The position numbers and the translations under genes were made by a program. A stretch of 64,000 bases of DNA from JAGPDB01 sp046331265 (GTDB taxonomy: Bacteria > Actinomycetota > Acidimicrobiia > IMCC26256 > JAGPDB01). Positions 60,240 through 64,000 of this stretch are shown one piece after another (positions within the stretch are counted from its first letter, which is position 1; each line of letters begins with the position of its first letter). The stretch spans positions 1 through 64,000 of the forward strand of contig JAXLRE010000008.1 of the NCBI GenBank assembly GCA_046331265.1. Direction: 5' to 3'. Under the pieces are notes generated by a model that did no database searches, was not told where the DNA came from, and saw only the letters and a program-made list of their open reading frames with translations.

Positions 60240-62183
60240 TTATTTATATGATCTTTGTGTTAAATGAACTTCTTCAAACTCTAAATATTCTTTATGAAGT
60301 TTTGGATCGCTCAAATTTCCTGTGTATTCCCAGGCTGCAACATATGCAAAGTTTTCATCGTCTCTTTGTGCTTCACCTTCTGGAGTTTGATGTTCCACTC
60401 TAAAGTGTCCACCGCAACTTTCTTCTCTATGTAGAGCATCTCGAACCATGAGCTCACCAAACTCGAGAAAATCTGCAACCCGTCCAGCTTTTTCTAATGT
60501 TTGGTTGAACTCATCATCAGTTCCAGTTACACGCAAATCTTTGTAGAATTCTTCACGCAATTTCGGAATTTCTTCTAATGCTTTTTCTAATGATTCTTTC
60601 GAACGTTCCATTCCGCAGTTGTCCCAAAGAATTTTTCCTAGTTCACGATGGAAATCATCTGGTGATCTTGTACCGTTAATGCTCAATAACTTTTCAATAC
60701 GATCTTGAACTTCATTTTCTGCATCAACAAAAACTTGATCTTCAGTCGATACTGGTTTTTCTCCTAACAGGGGAGCAAGATAATTTCCTATTGTATTTGG
60801 TAGTACAAAGTAGCCATCAGCTAAACCTTGCATAAGAGCAGAAGCACCAAGACGGTTCGCGCCGTGATCTGAAAAGTTAGCTTCACCAATAACAAACAAT
60901 CCTTCAACTGTGCTCATAAGATTGTAATCAACCCATGTACCACCCATCGTGTAGTGCAAAGCAGGGTAAATTCGCATAGGAACTTCGTATGGATTTTCAC
61001 CCGTGATGCGCTCGTACATTTCAAAAAGATTTCCGTAGCGCTCTTCAATTACATGCTTACCTAAACGTCCAATTGCTTCAGAAAAATCAAGGTAAACACC
61101 ATTTTTTAATGGACCTACACCTCGACCTTCATCTACAACAGTTTTTGCATTACGCGAAGCAATATCTCTTGGCACTAAGTTTCCAAATGCTGGGTATTTT
61201 CGTTCTAGATAGTAATCACGCTCATCTTCAGGTATGTCTTTAGCTGCGCGGTTGTCATCTTTAGATTTTGGAACCCAGATTCGACCATCGTTTCTAAGTG
61301 ACTCACTCATTAATGTGAGCTTGGATTGAAAATCATCAGATGCAGGTATACATGTTGGGTGAATTTGTGTGAAACAAGGATTCGCAAAGAATGCGCCCTT
61401 TTTGTGTGCACGCCAAGTTGCAGTTACATTACATCCCATTGCGTTTGTAGATAAATAAAATACGTTTGAATATCCACCAGTAGCTAAAACTACAGAGTGA
61501 GCACTATGCGATGTGATCTCACCTGAAACAAGATCTCTTACAATAATCCCAACAGCTTTGCCGTCTTTAATTACAACATCGAGCATTTCTGTTCTAGGAA
61601 ACATTTCAACATTGCCTGCATCTATTTGATGTGCAAGTGCTTGATATGCACCAAGTAGAAGTTGTTGACCTGTTTGACCACGAGCATAGAAAGTTCTAGA
61701 TACTTGCGCTCCACCGAAACTTCTATTGTCTAAAAGTCCACCATATTCACGAGCAAATGGAACGCCTTGAGCTACGCATTGGTCGATTACATTATTAGAT
61801 TCTTCAGCAAGACGATGAACATTTGCTTCACGTGCTCGAAAGTCTCCACCTTTTACGGTGTCGTAGAACAATCTTCTTACGCTATCGCCATCATTCTTAT
61901 AATTTTTTGCAGCGTTGATTCCACCTTGTGCAGCAATAGAGTGAGCACGTCGGGGTGAATCTTGAAAACAGAAAACTTTAACTTTGTAGCCAAGCTCAGC
62001 CATTGAGGCAGCAGCACTTGCACCTGCGAGACCTGTTCCTACAACGATAATTTCAAACTTACGTTTGTTTGCTGGGTTAACAAGTTTTGACGAAAATTTA
62101 TGATTCTCCCATTTTTTGTCCATGGGACCATCAGGTATTTTTGATGTAAGTTTTTCAGAAGAGGTTTTTTTTGTTCCAATCAT
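60240..62183 (-). CDS. sdhA: Succinate dehydrogenase flavoprotein subunit (type B)
   Basis: FAD subunit oxidising succinate. FAD-binding VVGTGLAGASAAASMAELGY; the covalent FAD His in RAHSIAAQGGINAA; active-site region HPTCIPASDDF, catalytic Arg region around RDIASRNAK, and HYTMGGTWVDYNL. Length 647 residues, longer than the ~590 of type C enzymes and matching the type B form paired with a five-helix cytochrome b. Middle gene of sdhC-sdhA-sdhB on the minus strand. Confidence 0.96.
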   Translation of the reverse strand: MIGTKKTSSEKLTSKIPDGPMDKKWENHKFSSKLVNPANKRKFEIIVVGTGLAGASAAASMAELGYKVKVFCFQDSPRRAHSIAAQGGINAAKNYKNDGDSVRRLFYDTVKGGDFRAREANVHRLAEESNNVIDQCVAQGVPFAREYGGLLDNRSFGGAQVSRTFYARGQTGQQLLLGAYQALAHQIDAGNVEMFPRTEMLDVVIKDGKAVGIIVRDLVSGEITSHSAHSVVLATGGYSNVFYLSTNAMGCNVTATWRAHKKGAFFANPCFTQIHPTCIPASDDFQSKLTLMSESLRNDGRIWVPKSKDDNRAAKDIPEDERDYYLERKYPAFGNLVPRDIASRNAKTVVDEGRGVGPLKNGVYLDFSEAIGRLGKHVIEERYGNLFEMYERITGENPYEVPMRIYPALHYTMGGTWVDYNLMSTVEGLFVIGEANFSDHGANRLGASALMQGLADGYFVLPNTIGNYLAPLLGEKPVSTEDQVFVDAENEVQDRIEKLLSINGTRSPDDFHRELGKILWDNCGMERSKESLEKALEEIPKLREEFYKDLRVTGTDDEFNQTLEKAGRVADFLEFGELMVRDALHREESCGGHFRVEHQTPEGEAQRDDENFAYVAAWEYTGNLSDPKLHKEYLEFEEVHLTQRSYK

Positions 62184-62186
62184 TTT

Positions 62187-62942
62187 TTAACCTACTATTC
62201 CAAGTTGAATTGCAATTGGGAAAGATATGTTTCCTATAACAATGATTGCTGCAAATCCTCTCGCAAACCATTTTCTGGCATTGTTATATTTTGGATTATT
62301 GATTCCCAATGACTGAAATATTGACCAAGCGCCGTGAAATAAGTGCACACCCAAAGCAAGGTTTGCAACTATGTACAAAATCGTTACAGGCACTCTTTGT
62401 AAAGATTGCGATACGTTTTCATATGCTTGACCTCTAACGAAATCAGGGTTCGCAAAACCCCAAGTTAAGTCTGCAAGATGCCAAATTAAAAAAAGCAGAA
62501 TGATGATTCCACCCCAACGCATTGTTCGAGATGCAAAATTTGCAGCTATATAGTCACGTTTTGATTTGTAACTATGACCGTGTGAACGTGCACGGCGGTT
62601 TTGTATTGTGAGTGAGTAAGCAGCATGAAAATGAACAATGAATGCAACGATTAAAACTGTTCGAATCGACCATAATAAAACAGTTCTAGGAAATAGTGGT
62701 TCGCCGAGTTCACGCAAAAATTCAGCGTAATGGTTGAAAGTTTTTTCTCCTAAATACATTTTTAGGTTTCCAACCATATGAGAAAGAACAAAACCCATTA
62801 AAACAATGCCAGATATTGCCATAATGTATTTTTTTCCGACCGAAGTCGAATAAAAAGCTACTGGCCAAGGCAATTTTTTTGTACCTTTTTGCTTTATCGC
62901 AGGAGTATGTCCCGATGCACTTTTGATTGCAACATTTGTCAT
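62187..62942 (-). CDS. sdhC: Succinate dehydrogenase cytochrome b subunit (type B, five helices)
   Basis: Membrane anchor of 251 residues with about five hydrophobic helices and candidate heme His residues in GFVLSHMVGNL, FIVHFHAAYSL, FLIWHLADLTWGF and LALGVHLFHGAW, the pattern of diheme type B SdhC that reduces menaquinone. No sdhD is expected or seen. Starts ATG 62942 with no clear Shine-Dalgarno. First gene of the operon. Confidence 0.93.
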   Translation of the reverse strand: MTNVAIKSASGHTPAIKQKGTKKLPWPVAFYSTSVGKKYIMAISGIVLMGFVLSHMVGNLKMYLGEKTFNHYAEFLRELGEPLFPRTVLLWSIRTVLIVAFIVHFHAAYSLTIQNRRARSHGHSYKSKRDYIAANFASRTMRWGGIIILLFLIWHLADLTWGFANPDFVRGQAYENVSQSLQRVPVTILYIVANLALGVHLFHGAWSIFQSLGINNPKYNNARKWFARGFAAIIVIGNISFPIAIQLGIVG

Positions 62943-62987
62943 GGCATAAACAATACTTCGAGTTTCTTACAATTTATAAATTTTCAT

Positions 62988-63032
62988 GTTGGGTACGGAA
63001 TGTACTAATTATTTGTGTATTCCACACCCAAC
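62988..63032. repeat. GTTGGGT-family hairpin, copy E
   Basis: GTTGGGT (62988-62994) and ACCCAAC (63026-63032) form the outer stem; inner GGAATGTAC / GTGTATTCC pair imperfectly. Subfamily shared with copy D. It lies between the sdhC start and the end of the minus-strand lipoprotein gene, downstream of that lipoprotein, so it can end its transcript before the sdh operon. Confidence 0.75.
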
Positions 63033-63045
63033 GGAGAAGAAATGG

Positions 63046-63450
63046 CTATATGCTCGATCCTGAGTTGGATTTCAAAGTTTCACAGTGAACAATGGCATGT
63101 TTTTGGATCCGCTCACTAGCGTCTTTGTATTTATTTTCTTTTTTTATGTCATATTTTTTACTGAAATATTTATCGTAACCATCAATTAATGTTTCATAGT
63201 CATCACGGAGTGATTTGGGGCTTGAAGGAAAATCTTTAGTTGCCAAAATATTTTCTAACATCTTCTTCTGAGTCTTTACGTTTGACATAGGAATTTCAGA
63301 CTCAAACTTTTTATAAGCCTTACAATATTGAGTTTTTTTCAAATCACCTACAGCTTTTGTTTGTTTATTAGAGCTACATGAAGATAAAGTGAGTGATAAT
63401 ACGACCAAAATAAACAAAGTCATTAGAACAAAACGAATTTTTTTAACCAT
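63046..63450 (-). CDS. Lipoprotein, unknown function
   Basis: A 134-residue predicted lipoprotein starting at ATG 63450 (a longer frame to 63495 adds no signal). Signal peptide with lipobox LTLSSC, then a Lys/Ser-rich linker and a charged helical domain with one Cys near the start (TQYCKAYKKFE) and one near the end (IVHCETLK). The two-Cys helical plan recalls the tandem lipoproteins at 36.2-37.4 kb, but I cannot show homology. Confidence 0.65.
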   Translation of the reverse strand: MVKKIRFVLMTLFILVVLSLTLSSCSSNKQTKAVGDLKKTQYCKAYKKFESEIPMSNVKTQKKMLENILATKDFPSSPKSLRDDYETLIDGYDKYFSKKYDIKKENKYKDASERIQKHAIVHCETLKSNSGSSI

Positions 63451-63632
63451 ATGTGTAGAGTAATCGTATGAGCACCGAAGATTTATATCGAACACGATTT
63501 GTGAAAAACGCGATTTTAAAATTCGCCAAGAGTGAATCTATTGAGGAAATTACCTACAAAATTAGGACAAATGCCCTGCTCCTCTTGCATTTATATGTGA
63601 AAAACAAGCAAAGTTACACGTCTGTAATTTCA

Positions 63633-63651
63633 CGTATGTAATTCGCATACG
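63633..63651. promoter_or_regulatory. Inverted repeat in the whiB upstream region
   Basis: CGTATG (63633-63638) and CATACG (63646-63651) around 7 nt, enclosed by CGTC (63619-63622) and GACG (63652-63655). It lies 21-53 nt before the whiB ATG. It might be an operator, or a stem in the leader. The 63451-63671 spacer otherwise shows no gene. Confidence 0.35.
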
Positions 63652-63671
63652 GACGAGGGGGGACTAAAGAA

Positions 63672-63983
63672 ATGATTGAACTACTACAAATCCAAGTCTC
63701 AAAAGATCCAAGTCGATGGCAAACAAGAGCCAACTGTTTAGGAGTCGACCCTGATCTATTTTTTCCTGAAAGAGGAGCTTCGACGCGTGAAGCAAAATCT
63801 GTATGTGCCGGTTGTGAAGTAAAAGGCGAGTGCCTCGAATACGCATTAACGAATGGTGAAAAGTTCGGCATTTGGGGCGGTTTAAGCGAAAGAGAACGTA
63901 GAAGGCTTCGACGTCAACGTGCTCTCGAGCGTAAAGCCCGTGAAGCTGAAGCTGCTCAAGCGGCTAGCGCAATGACTGCATAA
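63672..63983 (+). CDS. WhiB-family transcriptional regulator (WhiB2/WhmD-like)
   Basis: Actinobacteria-specific [4Fe-4S] regulator of 103 residues. The four cluster cysteines are in NCLGVDP, VCAGCEV and GECLEYAL; GIWGG is the conserved turn; the tail RERRRLRRQRALERKAREAE is basic and Ala-rich for DNA binding. DPDLFFPERGASTREAKSVC is closest to WhiB2/WhmD, linked with cell division in mycobacteria. A G-rich ribosome site (GAGGGGGG) precedes the ATG. Strong lineage marker. Confidence 0.95.
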   Translation: MIELLQIQVSKDPSRWQTRANCLGVDPDLFFPERGASTREAKSVCAGCEVKGECLEYALTNGEKFGIWGGLSERERRRLRRQRALERKAREAEAAQAASAMTA

Positions 63984-64000
63984 GTATTTGCTGATTAAAC

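Overview
The window (64 kb, low G+C, mostly plus-strand) is a piece of an actinobacterial chromosome. Three things point there: a WhiB-family regulator at the right edge, the gene order (truA-rplM-rpsI-glmM-glmS-alr-tsaEB-rimI-tsaD-groES-guaB3-guaA, then uvrD/pcrA-sucCD-purN-purH), and a five-helix cytochrome b plus type-B SdhA succinate dehydrogenase. The A+T-rich codon use, short spacers and frequent 1-4 nt overlaps suggest a streamlined, low-G+C member near the Acidimicrobiia (for example a marine Actinomarinales-like lineage). The clade is inference; a 16S or RpoB sequence would be needed to settle it. TAA, TAG and TGA all act as stops.

Layout. 1-5.9 kb: end of S10 and all of the spc ribosomal operon (rpsC, cut at the left edge, to rplO), closed by a 23-bp perfect hairpin. 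5.97-6.46 kb: an opposing VOC-family gene that splits rplO from secY. 6.5-14.4 kb: secY, adk, a large LPXTG-anchored beta-helix surface protein where map often lies, then infA-rpmJ-rpsM-rpsK-rpsD-rpoA-rplQ. 14.4-17.8 kb: SGNH hydrolase, truA, a compositionally foreign G/T-rich orphan gene, rplM-rpsI. 17.8-28.2 kb: cell-wall precursor genes (glmM, an oversized glmS, alr), a hydrolase, a family 4 uracil-DNA glycosylase and the t6A cluster tsaE-tsaB-rimI-tsaD. 28.1-32.2 kb: one opposing 1350-residue SF2 helicase-like protein with an unfamiliar repeated C-terminal region. 32.3-36.2 kb: CIRCE-controlled groES without groEL, a CoA-type Nudix hydrolase, guaB3, guaA. 36.2-46.9 kb: two related lipoproteins, uvrD/pcrA, sucCD, a DUF4190-like membrane protein, purN-purH, folD, a GNAT. 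47-50 kb: a 446-residue putative DNA-binding orphan with its own strong promoter, a zinc-ribbon membrane protein, icd. 49.9-53.2 kb (minus): thiamine ABC transporter thiB-thiP-thiQ behind a TPP riboswitch. 53.3-57.7 kb: mdh, ogt, rhodanese, PIG-L deacetylase, xseA-xseB, csaA-like. 57.8-59.5 kb: a gene graveyard. 59.5-62.9 kb (minus): sdhCAB, with an apparent frameshift near the end of sdhB. 63-64 kb: a lipoprotein and whiB.

How the genes work together: most are core growth functions (ribosome, RNA polymerase alpha, Sec translocation, purine synthesis to GMP, t6A tRNA modification, UDP-GlcNAc and D-Ala supply, TCA cycle steps icd, sucCD, sdhCAB, mdh). The accessory layer is thin but odd: the helicase, the LPXTG protein, the G/T-rich orphan with a decayed second copy 43 kb away, paired lipoproteins, and a family of intergenic hairpins built on GTTGGGT...ACCCAAC arms at five or six gene ends. 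I see no rRNA, tRNA, CRISPR array, insertion sequence or integrase.
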